Assembly (NCBI RefSeq): GCF_018223345.1 | Contig: NZ_CP073587.1 | Coordinates: 3,659,001-3,723,000, forward strand | Direction of reading: 5' to 3' | DNA length: 64,000 bases | DNA from: Shewanella yunxiaonensis | GTDB taxonomy: Bacteria; Pseudomonadota; Gammaproteobacteria; Enterobacterales; Shewanellaceae | In this document: piece by piece, positions 34,275 through 42,958 of the stretch | Position numbering within the stretch: position 1 is the stretch's first letter | Layout: the number at the start of each line of letters is the position of its first letter | Notes under the pieces: model-generated | Told to the model about the DNA's origin: nothing | The model's database searches: none | Seen by the model: only the letters and a program-made list of their open reading frames with translations | Made by a program: the position numbers and the translations under genes

Positions 34275-35144
34275 TCAGCGACCAGTTTTTAGGGACTTGC
34301 TTGCTTTTAGGGATGTATTTGTTTTACGAGCCGTGGGCTGACACACAGGGCAAAATACGGTACTGCGTTGACCGAGACGAATTTCAGATAATTCCTTACC
34401 ACAATGCAAACACGGCTGACCACCGCGACCGTAAACCAGCAACTTCTGTGCAAAATAACCCGGTTTACCATCAGCGTTGACGAAATCCTTAAGAGTGGTA
34501 CCGCCCTGTTCAATGGCTCGTGCCAAAATCGCTTTGATCTCGGTGACCAGCAGCAGTAACTGCTCGGGTTTAACGGCGGCCGCAGGCAGTTGCGGATGAA
34601 TACCCGCAGCGAACAGGGCTTCATTGGCGTAGATATTTCCCACGCCCACCACAACGGCGTTATCCATCAAACACTGTTTAATGGCTTTCGTTTTCCCACG
34701 AAGCGCCTGTTGCAGATAAGCAGGGCTGAAGGCATCGGTCAGCGGCTCTGGCCCCAGATGAGACAGCAGCGGATGCGCTTGCTCCGGCAACTGACACCAT
34801 AGCCAGGCACCAAAACGACGCGGGTCATTAAACCTGAGCACTCGGCCGTTCTCCAGCTCCAGGTCGATATGGTCGTGTTTTGCTGGTGGCGTCGCGCGGG
34901 TGAGAATGCGTAAACTGCCAGACATGCCCAAATGTACAATTGCCGTTCCCGCTTCAGTGTCAAGTAACAGGTACTTAGCGCGGCGACGCACGGCACAGAT
35001 CGTTTGACCCGCAATTTGCTGGGCCAACTCTGGTACCGGCCAGCGCAAACTGCCATTACGAACCACTAATCGACGTACTGTCTGCCCCACTAACCAGGGT
35101 TCAATACCACGACGAGTAACCTCAACTTCAGGTAATTCAGGCAT
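34275..35144 (-). CDS. mutM: formamidopyrimidine-DNA glycosylase
   Basis: 289 aa from [13 protein letters not shown], the processed active start (Pro2, Glu3). The helix-two-turn-helix and the C-terminal zinc finger [25 protein letters not shown] (quoted in part: [13 protein letters not shown]) are intact, so it should excise 8-oxoguanine and FapyG. A basic tail of about 18 residues after the finger ([16 protein letters not shown]) is longer than in E. coli MutM. An in-frame extension upstream overlaps the preceding gene and is rejected. Confidence 0.92.
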   Translation of the reverse strand: MPELPEVEVTRRGIEPWLVGQTVRRLVVRNGSLRWPVPELAQQIAGQTICAVRRRAKYLLLDTEAGTAIVHLGMSGSLRILTRATPPAKHDHIDLELENGRVLRFNDPRRFGAWLWCQLPEQAHPLLSHLGPEPLTDAFSPAYLQQALRGKTKAIKQCLMDNAVVVGVGNIYANEALFAAGIHPQLPAAAVKPEQLLLLVTEIKAILARAIEQGGTTLKDFVNADGKPGYFAQKLLVYGRGGQPCLHCGKELSEIRLGQRSTVFCPVCQPTARKTNTSLKASKSLKTGR

Positions 35145-35164
35145 AGATAGACAATCTCTTGGCG

Positions 35165-35629
35165 TTAATGCGATTGGGGCTGAGCATTGAGCAATGGTAA
35201 CAGCGCGGGGCGTAAACTTGGCGGGATCTGATACCAATTACCCGCAGCAGATTTCAGCAAGCCCGTCTCAGGAAATAACAGCCAGATCTGGGCTTCGCGG
35301 TCAGACAACTGCAACAACAGTTCTTGTGGCTTGGCCTTATTATCAGGTGCTGGCGCGGCTAATAGTGGGGATACGCGAATATGTAACCAGCTATCGACCC
35401 ATTGCTGGCAATTCAACACCTGTGGGTCGCATTGCCATTCACCACGGGCATTGCGCGCCATCCACATCCCGGATAACTGTAACTGCGCCAATTGCGCCTG
35501 TGCATCAAACAGCGGTACGGTTTCCTTGGGGGTATCGCGGGTATGTTTGTCCAACAGTGTTAGCAATCCGACCATTACGATTGATGCAATGATCAGGATG
35601 TTATTCCACTGTCTGCGCGACAACGCCAT
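35165..35629 (-). CDS. hypothetical single-pass membrane protein upstream of mutM
   Basis: 154 aa. One N-terminal membrane helix ([16 protein letters not shown]) then a periplasmic domain with two cysteines ([13 protein letters not shown]) and many glutamines and leucines. No family recognised. It lies 20 bases before mutM and 48 bases after moaA on the same strand; co-transcription with mutM is likely, function unknown. Confidence 0.6.
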   Translation of the reverse strand: MALSRRQWNNILIIASIVMVGLLTLLDKHTRDTPKETVPLFDAQAQLAQLQLSGMWMARNARGEWQCDPQVLNCQQWVDSWLHIRVSPLLAAPAPDNKAKPQELLLQLSDREAQIWLLFPETGLLKSAAGNWYQIPPSLRPALLPLLNAQPQSH

Positions 35630-35677
35630 ATTTGCTACCCCGGAGAAACCTGGCGTCAGTGTAGCACTGACAATACC

Positions 35678-36661
35678 TTAGCCACCAGTGGCGTTCATAA
35701 AACGCAAAATTTGCGGCGCGTCAGGCTGATCAAACTGATGGGAACGCGGCTTGCGTTGCAATGACTCGGCGATGGTTTGCTGCAACAACTCGAGGTCATC
35801 CGGATGTTCACGCACCACTTGCCTTAAATCCACCGAGTTTTCGTTACCGAGGCACAATAACAGCCGCCCATCCGCTGTTAACCGTACCCGGTTACATTCA
35901 TTACAGAAATTGTGGCTATGAGGGGAGATAAAACCGATATGGATATCGCTATCAGGCATTTGAAAATAACGACAAGGGCCACCCGTGCGCCGATTCGACA
36001 GCGTCAACGGATAATGTTGCTCGATCGCCTGCTGTACATCATCACTGGACATATAACGTGGCGATTGCCGCTCTGCCATTTCGCCCAACGGCATCTCTTC
36101 AATAAACGCGATGTCCAGACCGCGACCACGGCAGAACTCCACCAGCGCCAGGATCTCATCTTCATTGCGTTGTTTGAGGATCACTGCATTGACCTTGATC
36201 CGCTCAAACCCGGCATCTAAAGCGGCATCGATTCCAGCGATAACGCGCTCCAGCTTACCAATCCGCGTCAGTTCCTGAAAACGTTCCGGGTTAAGCGTAT
36301 CGAGGCTGATGTTAAGGCGAGAGAGTCCTGCTGCTTTTAATGCGGGCGCCAGTTTGGTGAGATGCGAGCCGTTGGTTGTCATCGACAGCTCACGTAATCC
36401 AGGTAACTGATTTAAGCGTTCAACCAGCTGCGTGACATCACGGCGCATCAGCGGTTCGCCACCGGTCAAGCGGATTTTGGTCACACCCATTTCGGTAAAA
36501 GCCTGACAGACATGGGCCATCTCTTCCAGCGACAACACCTGCTGCTTGGGCAAGAATCTGGGATTATCGCCCATGCAATAAACACAGCGAAAATCGCATC
36601 TGTCAGTTACGGATAATCGCAGGTATTCAACTTTACGAGAAAAACCATCGCTGAGGCCCAT
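35678..36661 (-). CDS. moaA: GTP 3',8-cyclase
   Basis: 327 aa radical SAM enzyme that starts molybdopterin synthesis from GTP. N-terminal cluster ligands C22, C26, C29 (RCDFRCVYC) and a C-terminal second cluster (CNECNRVRLTADGRLLLC) are present, and the protein ends in the conserved GG needed for activity. Lies 9 bases after the mobB-moeA gene; last gene of the tup-mob-moe-moa cluster. Ribosome site GAGG overlaps the stop of the upstream gene. Confidence 0.95.
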   Translation of the reverse strand: MGLSDGFSRKVEYLRLSVTDRCDFRCVYCMGDNPRFLPKQQVLSLEEMAHVCQAFTEMGVTKIRLTGGEPLMRRDVTQLVERLNQLPGLRELSMTTNGSHLTKLAPALKAAGLSRLNISLDTLNPERFQELTRIGKLERVIAGIDAALDAGFERIKVNAVILKQRNEDEILALVEFCRGRGLDIAFIEEMPLGEMAERQSPRYMSSDDVQQAIEQHYPLTLSNRRTGGPCRYFQMPDSDIHIGFISPHSHNFCNECNRVRLTADGRLLLCLGNENSVDLRQVVREHPDDLELLQQTIAESLQRKPRSHQFDQPDAPQILRFMNATGG

Positions 36662-36670
36662 AACAATACC

Positions 36671-38470
36671 TCACAGCAGCGCGCCAAACGGCAAAATATA
36701 AAGCGGCTGACCGGCATCAACTCGCTCATCCTGATCGCCAATGATAGCCAGGCAATTACCTTTAACCATTGAACTGAGCATGCCAGATCCCTGGGAACCG
36801 GTAGCCCGCACATGCAGCTGACCATCATTACCCAGGGTAGCGATTGCCCGACTGAATTCAGTGCGGCCCTGACGGCTTTTAAAGGTTTCATCTGCAATCG
36901 CTGGCAATAATTGCGGCTGCCAATGCTGCTCGCCGGCAAGCTTACGCAATGCTGGTTGCACAAACATCAGGAACACCACCATGGTCGCCACCGGATTACC
37001 GGGTAAGCCAAAGAACAGGGCATCGTTCACTTTGCCAAATGCCAATGGGCGCCCCGGGCGCATATTGATACGCCAGAAGTGAATTTCACCAATCGCCGCC
37101 AGCACTTTTTTGATGTAATCGGCGTTGCCCACTGATACACCGCCAGAGCTAATCACCATATCGGCTTTAGCTGCAGCCCCGGCAAGAGCAGCCGTAAGCG
37201 CGGCTTCAGAATCTTCAATAATGCCCAGATCAATAACATCGCATCCTAATCGCTTCGCCATTGCCTTAATGGTGTAGCGGTTGGAGTCATAAATACAGTT
37301 TGGTTTCAGTTCGCTCCCCGGCTGACACACCTCATCGCCAGAAGAAAACACGGCAACCACTGGACGACGCACCGCAGTAATTTCAGCAAACCCGAGCGAA
37401 GCCAATAGCCCCTGTTCTGCAGCTCCGAGCCGACTGCCCGCGGGCAGGGCAACTGCGCCTTCGGCGATATCTTCACCGGCCAGCCGCACGTTCTGACCCA
37501 ATTTCATTTTGCCGGAAAAACTCACATAACCAGCGGTCTCATCGGCCAGTTCCCGCGGCTGCACCGCATTAGCGCCTCGCGGTAGCGGCGCACCCGTCAT
37601 GATACGAACCGCTTCGCCTGGCTGTAGCTCAGCGTCATAACTGTGACCGGCTAATACCTCACCCTTCACGACAAAACGCTCAGGCAGCGGCTCCTGATAG
37701 ACAAAGGCATAGCCATCCATCGCGGAATTGGTCTGTTGCGGCACGTTAACCGGGGAGATGGCATCCCGCGCGAGAATACGGTTATCACTATCATCCAGCG
37801 CCAGCGGTTCGACAGCCGTAATCGGCTGCACTTGTGCCAGGATGTTATCAATCCCCTGACGTACTGACAGATTGTCACCATCACCGGTTTCACAGGCGTC
37901 CAGAGGCAACGATTTGCTTTTGGGTATTTCGGGCTGCCATTCGGCGGCATACTGCAAGACGAAATCCGCAATCTGCGCGATATTGTTAATATCCAGTCGC
38001 GGGATTTGTGCTGGCAACTCGGTATCGGCACAGCAGGCAACCGCCAGAATGTTAGGATCCTCGGTATAGATAAACGGCTTACCTAATGCTGCGCGATGCA
38101 ATTCAATTTTGGGCAGTGCCAGTTTTTTAAAGCCTTCCACTAACACCAGATCAGCTTTATCGGCTTCCAACTGTTGCAGCAGATGCACTAAGTCAGGGTC
38201 AGACTCCTGCGGATCTTCTGTCATCAAGGCCCAACGCACATGTGATGCCACCAGCATCTGCCGGGCACCGGCTTTGCGCATCTCGTAGCTGTCTTTGCCA
38301 GGAATATCCACATCGAAATTGTGATGGGCATGTTTGAGCACCGCCAAGCGCAGTCCACGTTGGTTAAGTACGGGTATCAGCTGCTTCAGCAAAGTGGTTT
38401 TGCCGGTGCCGCTGTATGCACAAAACCCCAAAACAGGAATGGGAAGCGGGTTATGAAAAACGGTGCTCAT
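36671..38470 (-). CDS. moeA: MobB-MoeA fusion (MGD adaptor / molybdopterin molybdotransferase)
   Basis: 599 aa fusion. Residues 1-170 are MobB, a P-loop GTPase (GFCAYSGTGKTTLLKQ, 15-30) with KHAHHNFDVD; residues about 205-599 are MoeA with NSAMDGYAF, TGAPLPRGANAV and the GLPGNPVATMV motif of the C-terminal domains. MoeA puts molybdate (or tungstate) into adenylylated molybdopterin; MobB assists the guanine dinucleotide step. Spacing is 9 bases to both neighbours, so it is part of one transcript. Confidence 0.93.
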   Translation of the reverse strand: MSTVFHNPLPIPVLGFCAYSGTGKTTLLKQLIPVLNQRGLRLAVLKHAHHNFDVDIPGKDSYEMRKAGARQMLVASHVRWALMTEDPQESDPDLVHLLQQLEADKADLVLVEGFKKLALPKIELHRAALGKPFIYTEDPNILAVACCADTELPAQIPRLDINNIAQIADFVLQYAAEWQPEIPKSKSLPLDACETGDGDNLSVRQGIDNILAQVQPITAVEPLALDDSDNRILARDAISPVNVPQQTNSAMDGYAFVYQEPLPERFVVKGEVLAGHSYDAELQPGEAVRIMTGAPLPRGANAVQPRELADETAGYVSFSGKMKLGQNVRLAGEDIAEGAVALPAGSRLGAAEQGLLASLGFAEITAVRRPVVAVFSSGDEVCQPGSELKPNCIYDSNRYTIKAMAKRLGCDVIDLGIIEDSEAALTAALAGAAAKADMVISSGGVSVGNADYIKKVLAAIGEIHFWRINMRPGRPLAFGKVNDALFFGLPGNPVATMVVFLMFVQPALRKLAGEQHWQPQLLPAIADETFKSRQGRTEFSRAIATLGNDGQLHVRATGSQGSGMLSSMVKGNCLAIIGDQDERVDAGQPLYILPFGALL

Positions 38471-38479
38471 ATAAACCTC

Positions 38480-39073
38480 TTAAGCTTTTGATATCACCTC
38501 AGCCAACTGCTGTTTCTGTTCATGCGTGTTGACATTGACAAAGGCGTTGGGCTGATCGGCAAACGATACTCTGGCCACGTTAAATTCGTCATACCAGCTC
38601 TCAACTCGGCGCTGGCCAGTTTCCAGATACGTCTTTAGCGATTGCCGTAATTCGGGCTTTAACAGCATCACCACCGAATGATCGCGTTCGCCATCAGTGG
38701 CGACCGCCAAATCAGCATTTGCGGCCAGTAACTGCTGTTGCATGCGGGATACTAAATCCAAGGGTAACAGCGGACAATCGCATGGCACCACCAGCATCAG
38801 CGATGATTGGCATTCAGCCAGACCACTGTAGATCCCCGCCAACGGGCCGAGAAAACCTTCCAGCTGATCGGCAAAGACGTCCAAACCGAGTTCAGCATAC
38901 CTGTCCTGATTTTTATTGGCGTTGATCCGTATCTTATTTACTTGATCTTTAAGTCGGCCAATAACATGAGCAATCATGGGTTTGCCCAATAACTCAATCA
39001 ATCCCTTGTCTTCACCACCCATTCGCCTTGCCAGTCCACCAGCAAGGATTATTGCTTCAATCTGCTGCGACAT
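38480..39073 (-). CDS. mobA: molybdenum cofactor guanylyltransferase
   Basis: 197 aa, full length. GTP-binding motif LAGGLARRMGGEDKGL at residues 11-26 and VPCDCPLLP near residue 98 are the MobA marks. Adds GMP to the Mo/W-pterin to give the MGD cofactor used by FdhA. Its start lies 17 bases inside the tupC gene, so translation is coupled. Followed 9 bases later by mobB-moeA. Confidence 0.93.
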   Translation of the reverse strand: MSQQIEAIILAGGLARRMGGEDKGLIELLGKPMIAHVIGRLKDQVNKIRINANKNQDRYAELGLDVFADQLEGFLGPLAGIYSGLAECQSSLMLVVPCDCPLLPLDLVSRMQQQLLAANADLAVATDGERDHSVVMLLKPELRQSLKTYLETGQRRVESWYDEFNVARVSFADQPNAFVNVNTHEQKQQLAEVISKA

Positions 39074-39764
39074 GATGTCTGTTCAACTCCACGGGGGTAC
39101 CCGGAATAAATATTTGGGAAGTTGTAATTGTTTGTGACTCAATCAGCCAGCGCTCATTGCATAACCGAATTAACTCAGAGTCCTGATGACTGCTGAGCAA
39201 CAGTCCGGTACCCTGATTTTTCAGCTCTTCAATCATGCTGAAGACCAGTTGCTGTGACACCTTATCCATATTGGAAATGGGTTCATCGAGCATCAGCAAT
39301 ACCGGTTTTAATAACCATGCACGAGCTAACGCCAGTCGTTGCCGTTCCCCTCCGGAAAGAGTCGCTGCATTCGCTTTTAACAGGTCACCTAACTGCGCAA
39401 GTTCAATTGCCGACGACATCCGTTGCCGTTGTTCTGCAGCAGACAACACGCTATAGCGTTGAGCCAATTTCAGATTGTAGCTGACATTGCCCTCAAACAG
39501 GTAGGGATGCTGGTGCAAATACAACGCTTTGCCCAGCAAAGAATCTTTACGCCAGCGTGAAATTTCGCCAAAGTCTTCAGCACGGATTTGCCCTTGAGTG
39601 GGTGGCATTAATCCGGCGAGCAGTTTCATCAGCGTGGTTTTGCCGGAGCCATTGTCCCCTTGCAGAAAGATCACATCTTGCTTGCTGAAACACAATTGCG
39701 GCGCGGTAAACAGTAACCGTTCACCAAAGTACACCGCTATGTCACTGGCGATAATTCGGCACAT
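39057..39764 (-). CDS. tupC: tungstate/molybdate ABC transporter ATP-binding protein
   Basis: 235 aa ABC ATPase. Walker A GDNGSGKTT, signature LSGGERQ and Walker B LLMLDEP are intact. No C-terminal molybdate-binding domain, which separates it from ModC. It powers TupB with TupA as binding protein. 8 bases after tupB; its 3' end overlaps mobA by 17 bases, a direct link of uptake with cofactor synthesis. Confidence 0.9.
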   Translation of the reverse strand: MCRIIASDIAVYFGERLLFTAPQLCFSKQDVIFLQGDNGSGKTTLMKLLAGLMPPTQGQIRAEDFGEISRWRKDSLLGKALYLHQHPYLFEGNVSYNLKLAQRYSVLSAAEQRQRMSSAIELAQLGDLLKANAATLSGGERQRLALARAWLLKPVLLMLDEPISNMDKVSQQLVFSMIEELKNQGTGLLLSSHQDSELIRLCNERWLIESQTITTSQIFIPGTPVELNRHHVAAD

Positions 39765-39772
39765 ATTACATC

Positions 39773-40480
39773 CTAATGACTTCGAGGCTGGGCAGCCCCG
39801 CGCAATATACCCAACATAAAATTCAGGATCAGAGCCAGGATCAGCAACACCAACCCTAACGCTATTGCCTGAGCAAAATCACCTTTACTGGTTTCCAGAG
39901 CAATGGCGGTGGGAATATTGCGGGTAACGTGATCAATGTTACCACCGACCATCATCGAACAGCCCACTTCAGTGACAATCCGCGAAAATGCCGCAATTAT
40001 CGCCATCAGTAATGGTACTCGCAATTCCCGGCAGATAATCCATACGGCGCCTAACCAACTGGCACCCAAGGTACGACAAGTTTCCCAGGCGCGCTTATCG
40101 ACACTGGTGAACGCTGCATGACTCATAGCAATCAGCACCGGCGCACAGATCATCATCTGGCCCAAGATCATCCCTTTTTGAGTAAATAACCAGCGCAGAT
40201 CACCCAGCGTGCCATTGCGGGTCAGCAGCAGATAGACCAACAAACCTATGACCACAGTGGGTATTGACTGTAGCGTCTGCACTAAGTTGATCACTATCCA
40301 ATGGCCACGAAAGCGGCTAAATGCCAAGGTAAAGCCCAGGACAAGCGACGGGATCAGCGTGATGAGAAGTGCCGCGAACGACACGGAGAAGGAAACAGAA
40401 ATAATGGACCAGACTTCCGGGTCCAGCGTAAACAGCAGGCGAAACGCCTGCTGTATCAGGGCTAACCAGCCTTCTGTCAT
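39773..40480 (-). CDS. tupB: tungstate/molybdate ABC transporter permease
   Basis: 235 aa with about six membrane helices. The permease loop EACRTLGASW-like sequence (WETCRTLGASWLGAVW) identifies a binding-protein-dependent ABC permease of the TupB type. Starts within an ATGA overlap with the tupA stop, so it is translationally coupled. Confidence 0.9.
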   Translation of the reverse strand: MTEGWLALIQQAFRLLFTLDPEVWSIISVSFSVSFAALLITLIPSLVLGFTLAFSRFRGHWIVINLVQTLQSIPTVVIGLLVYLLLTRNGTLGDLRWLFTQKGMILGQMMICAPVLIAMSHAAFTSVDKRAWETCRTLGASWLGAVWIICRELRVPLLMAIIAAFSRIVTEVGCSMMVGGNIDHVTRNIPTAIALETSKGDFAQAIALGLVLLILALILNFMLGILRGAAQPRSH

Positions 40481-41295
40481 TTGTGATAAGTGGCTTTAAA
40501 CAGCTGCTGTCCTTGCACTTCGAAACTATTGATCAACTGTTGACCTTTGTCGCTGATCAGCCAGTCACTGAACGCACGCGCACCTTTGTGGTTCAGATCT
40601 GGATATTTCTTAGGATTGATCAGGATAACCTGGTAAGGGTTGGCTAAGGTCTTGCCGCCATCAAAATCCACTTGCAGATCCAGTTTACCTTTATACGCGA
40701 TATAGGTACCACGGTCAGACAGTGTATAAGCCTGCATTTCGTTGGCCATCAACAAAGTTTTGCCCATGCCTTGGCCAATAGACTTGTAACCGGCAAAATC
40801 TGGAGTCACGTTAGCCGCTTTCCAGATCAGAATTTCTTTTTTGTTGGTACCGGAATCATCACCACGAGAAATGAAAGGAATGCCGGATTTGGCAATCTTG
40901 GTGAAGGCTTCTTCAGCGGTCTTGCTGGCGAGGATCTTGGCAGGGTCATTTTTTGGCCCTAACACTACGAAATCATTTTCCATAATGCCACGTGGCTCTA
41001 CACCGAAACCATCTTCAACAAATTTTGCTTCGGCCTTAGGAGCGTGGGTCATCACCAGATCCACATCACCCTGGGTTCCCAGTTTCAATGCTTTACCCGT
41101 ACCAGTTGCAATAACCTGCACTTGATAACCGGTGTCTGCTTCAAACTTTGGCAGCAGATAACCCAGCAAACCTGAGTTTTCGGTACTAGTAGTGGTCGCC
41201 AGTTTGATAACTTTTGTATCCTGGGCGTACGCAGTGACGTTTAACAGCATCCCTGCAGCAGCAACAAACCCCATCAGTTGCTTCAGTTTCAACAT
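40477..41295 (-). CDS. tupA: tungstate-binding periplasmic protein
   Basis: 272 aa from the ATG at 41295, which follows AAGGAGCAATT; an open frame reaches 37 codons further but covers the promoter. Signal peptide ends AYA. The oxyanion motif ATTTSTENSGLL at the mature N-terminus is the TTTS site of TupA, and HAPKAE is also conserved. TupA proteins bind tungstate far better than molybdate; the sequence cannot prove selectivity here. First gene of tupABC-mobA-mobB/moeA-moaA. Confidence 0.92.
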   Translation of the reverse strand: MLKLKQLMGFVAAAGMLLNVTAYAQDTKVIKLATTTSTENSGLLGYLLPKFEADTGYQVQVIATGTGKALKLGTQGDVDLVMTHAPKAEAKFVEDGFGVEPRGIMENDFVVLGPKNDPAKILASKTAEEAFTKIAKSGIPFISRGDDSGTNKKEILIWKAANVTPDFAGYKSIGQGMGKTLLMANEMQAYTLSDRGTYIAYKGKLDLQVDFDGGKTLANPYQVILINPKKYPDLNHKGARAFSDWLISDKGQQLINSFEVQGQQLFKATYHK

Positions 41296-41372
41296 AATTG
41301 CTCCTTGAACATTAGTGACTAGGTCTCCACATCCTGAGAGAAAAACCCTTCTATTTTTATTTCTGCCGGTTG

Positions 41373-41389
41373 AAGCAATAAGAATGCCA
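41373..41389 (-). promoter_or_regulatory. sigma54-type promoter of tupA
   Basis: On the minus strand TGGCATTCTTATTGCTT carries GG-N10-GC with good matches to TGGCAC-N5-TTGCW. Transcription would start near 41364, about 70 bases before the tupA ATG. A sigma54-type activator gene is divergent next door. Confidence 0.55.
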
Positions 41390-41430
41390 GCACCAACTTT
41401 GTGCAATTTTCAATCGGAACTGTGCAAGCA

Positions 41431-41448
41431 ATGTGAACTTTATCACAT
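41431..41448. promoter_or_regulatory. perfect CRP-type palindrome upstream of tupA
   Basis: On the minus strand ATGTGATAAAGTTCACAT contains TGTGA-N6-TCACA without mismatch. Centre about 75 bases before the predicted tupA start site and about 136 bases before the response regulator gene. CRP is a likely ligand; it could also be the upstream site of the adjacent NtrC-type regulator. Confidence 0.65.
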
Positions 41449-41575
41449 GCTTATTAAAAACCAGCCAGACAATTTGTCACACACAGGCTTTTATATGGCC
41501 CATACTGACCTATTTATGCAACATCAATGCTAGAATGTTACGCTTCTGAGTCAAAATGTCTTGCCGAATAATTCT

Positions 41576-42958
41576 ATGAGCCAAATTGATCCACCATTAA
41601 AACCACTGCCATCCGCCGTATCGGTACTGATTGTCGACGATGAACCCGGCATGCGCAGTTTCCTGAGCAAGGCGTTAACCAAAAAATTCGCGTTGGTCGA
41701 GACCGCTGCCAGCATTGAAGATGCTGAAAATTTGCGCAGTCGCTGCCATTTCGATCTGCTGATTGTGGACATTCGCCTGCCGGGACGCTCGGGTATTGAG
41801 TGGCGCGAAGCCTTGGATGATCAGGATCGCCGTTCTGACATCATCTTTATGACTGGCTATGCCGATATGGATGTTGCCATTCAGGCACTGCGGGCAGGTG
41901 CCTCCGATTTTATCCTTAAGCCATTCCATCTGGATCAGATGATGAAGTCGGTGGATCGCTGTATAGAGCGACGCTTGTTGAAACGGGAAAACCTGATGCT
42001 ACGGCGTGAGGTATCCATCGGTTATTCCTCCTCAATTATCGGCAATAGCAATGCCATGAAAGAGGTGAAGCGCATCATTGAACGCGTTGCCCCCACTAAC
42101 TCGGTCATCCTAATTGAGGGCGAATCCGGCACGGGTAAAGAGCTGGTCGCCAGACAATTGCATATGCTTAGTGGTCGCCAAGGCCCTTTCGTGCCAGTTA
42201 ACTGTGGCGCGATTGCGCCAGAGTTGCTAGAAAGTGAGCTATTTGGCCATACTGCGGGGTCGTTTACCGGTGCCAAAGGCAACCGCGAAGGGCTGTTTAG
42301 TTTTGCCTCCGGCGGCACCATCTTCCTTGACGAAATTGGCGAAATGCCACTCAAAATGCAAACGTCACTGCTACGAGTACTCGAACAGAAATCGATTCGA
42401 CCCGTTGGCAGTGAAAAGGAAGTGGCGATTGATGTGCGAGTGATCGCGGCCACAAACCGTAAACTGGCTGAAGAGGTTGAAGCTGGCGAGTTTCGGCGAG
42501 ATCTGTTTTACCGGCTTAACGTGTTGAATATTGTGATCCCACCATTGCGTGATCGTCCGGAAGACGTCGTGGAGTTAACCCACCACTTCACCCGCCAGTT
42601 AGGCACTGAGCTGGGAGTGCGCGAAGTGGTGTGGAGTCACGAAGATTTGCTCAAGTTGCAACAATATGCCTGGCCAGGAAATATTCGTGAATTACGCAAT
42701 ATGATTGAACGTTGCTTATTGTTAGGGAAGCCACCAGCAGAATACTGGAAGGAATTGCCCAAATTGGAGCAGCCGGTACAAACGGGTTACCCGTTAGATT
42801 GGACCTTAAAAGACGTAGAACGTGACCATGTTACCGCGGTGGTAGATGCTAACGACGGCAATAAATCAGCCGCCGCTCGCGTCCTGGGCGTATCCCGTAA
42901 GACGCTCGACCGTAAATATAAAGAATGGTTCGATACCGATCCCGAGGCGGAGGATTAA
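41576..42958 (+). CDS. NtrC-family sigma54-dependent response regulator
   Basis: 460 aa from the ATG at 41576; the frame opens 5 codons earlier with TTG. Receiver domain with DD at 21-22 and phospho-acceptor D65 (LLIVDIRLPG), then AAA+ domain (GESGTGKE; GTIFLDEIGEM) and a Fis-type HTH (NKSAAARVLGVSRKTLDRK). The sigma54-contact loop is GSFTGA rather than GAFTGA. It forms an operon with the histidine kinase that starts right after its stop, and is divergent from tupA. Regulated genes unknown; tupA is a candidate. Confidence 0.9.
   Translation: MSQIDPPLKPLPSAVSVLIVDDEPGMRSFLSKALTKKFALVETAASIEDAENLRSRCHFDLLIVDIRLPGRSGIEWREALDDQDRRSDIIFMTGYADMDVAIQALRAGASDFILKPFHLDQMMKSVDRCIERRLLKRENLMLRREVSIGYSSSIIGNSNAMKEVKRIIERVAPTNSVILIEGESGTGKELVARQLHMLSGRQGPFVPVNCGAIAPELLESELFGHTAGSFTGAKGNREGLFSFASGGTIFLDEIGEMPLKMQTSLLRVLEQKSIRPVGSEKEVAIDVRVIAATNRKLAEEVEAGEFRRDLFYRLNVLNIVIPPLRDRPEDVVELTHHFTRQLGTELGVREVVWSHEDLLKLQQYAWPGNIRELRNMIERCLLLGKPPAEYWKELPKLEQPVQTGYPLDWTLKDVERDHVTAVVDANDGNKSAAARVLGVSRKTLDRKYKEWFDTDPEAED

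Noticed and set aside
41296..41364. Molybdenum cofactor riboswitch in the tupA leader
   Set aside because: The leader is only about 70 bases from the predicted start site and does not show the multi-stem pattern or conserved bases that I would expect.
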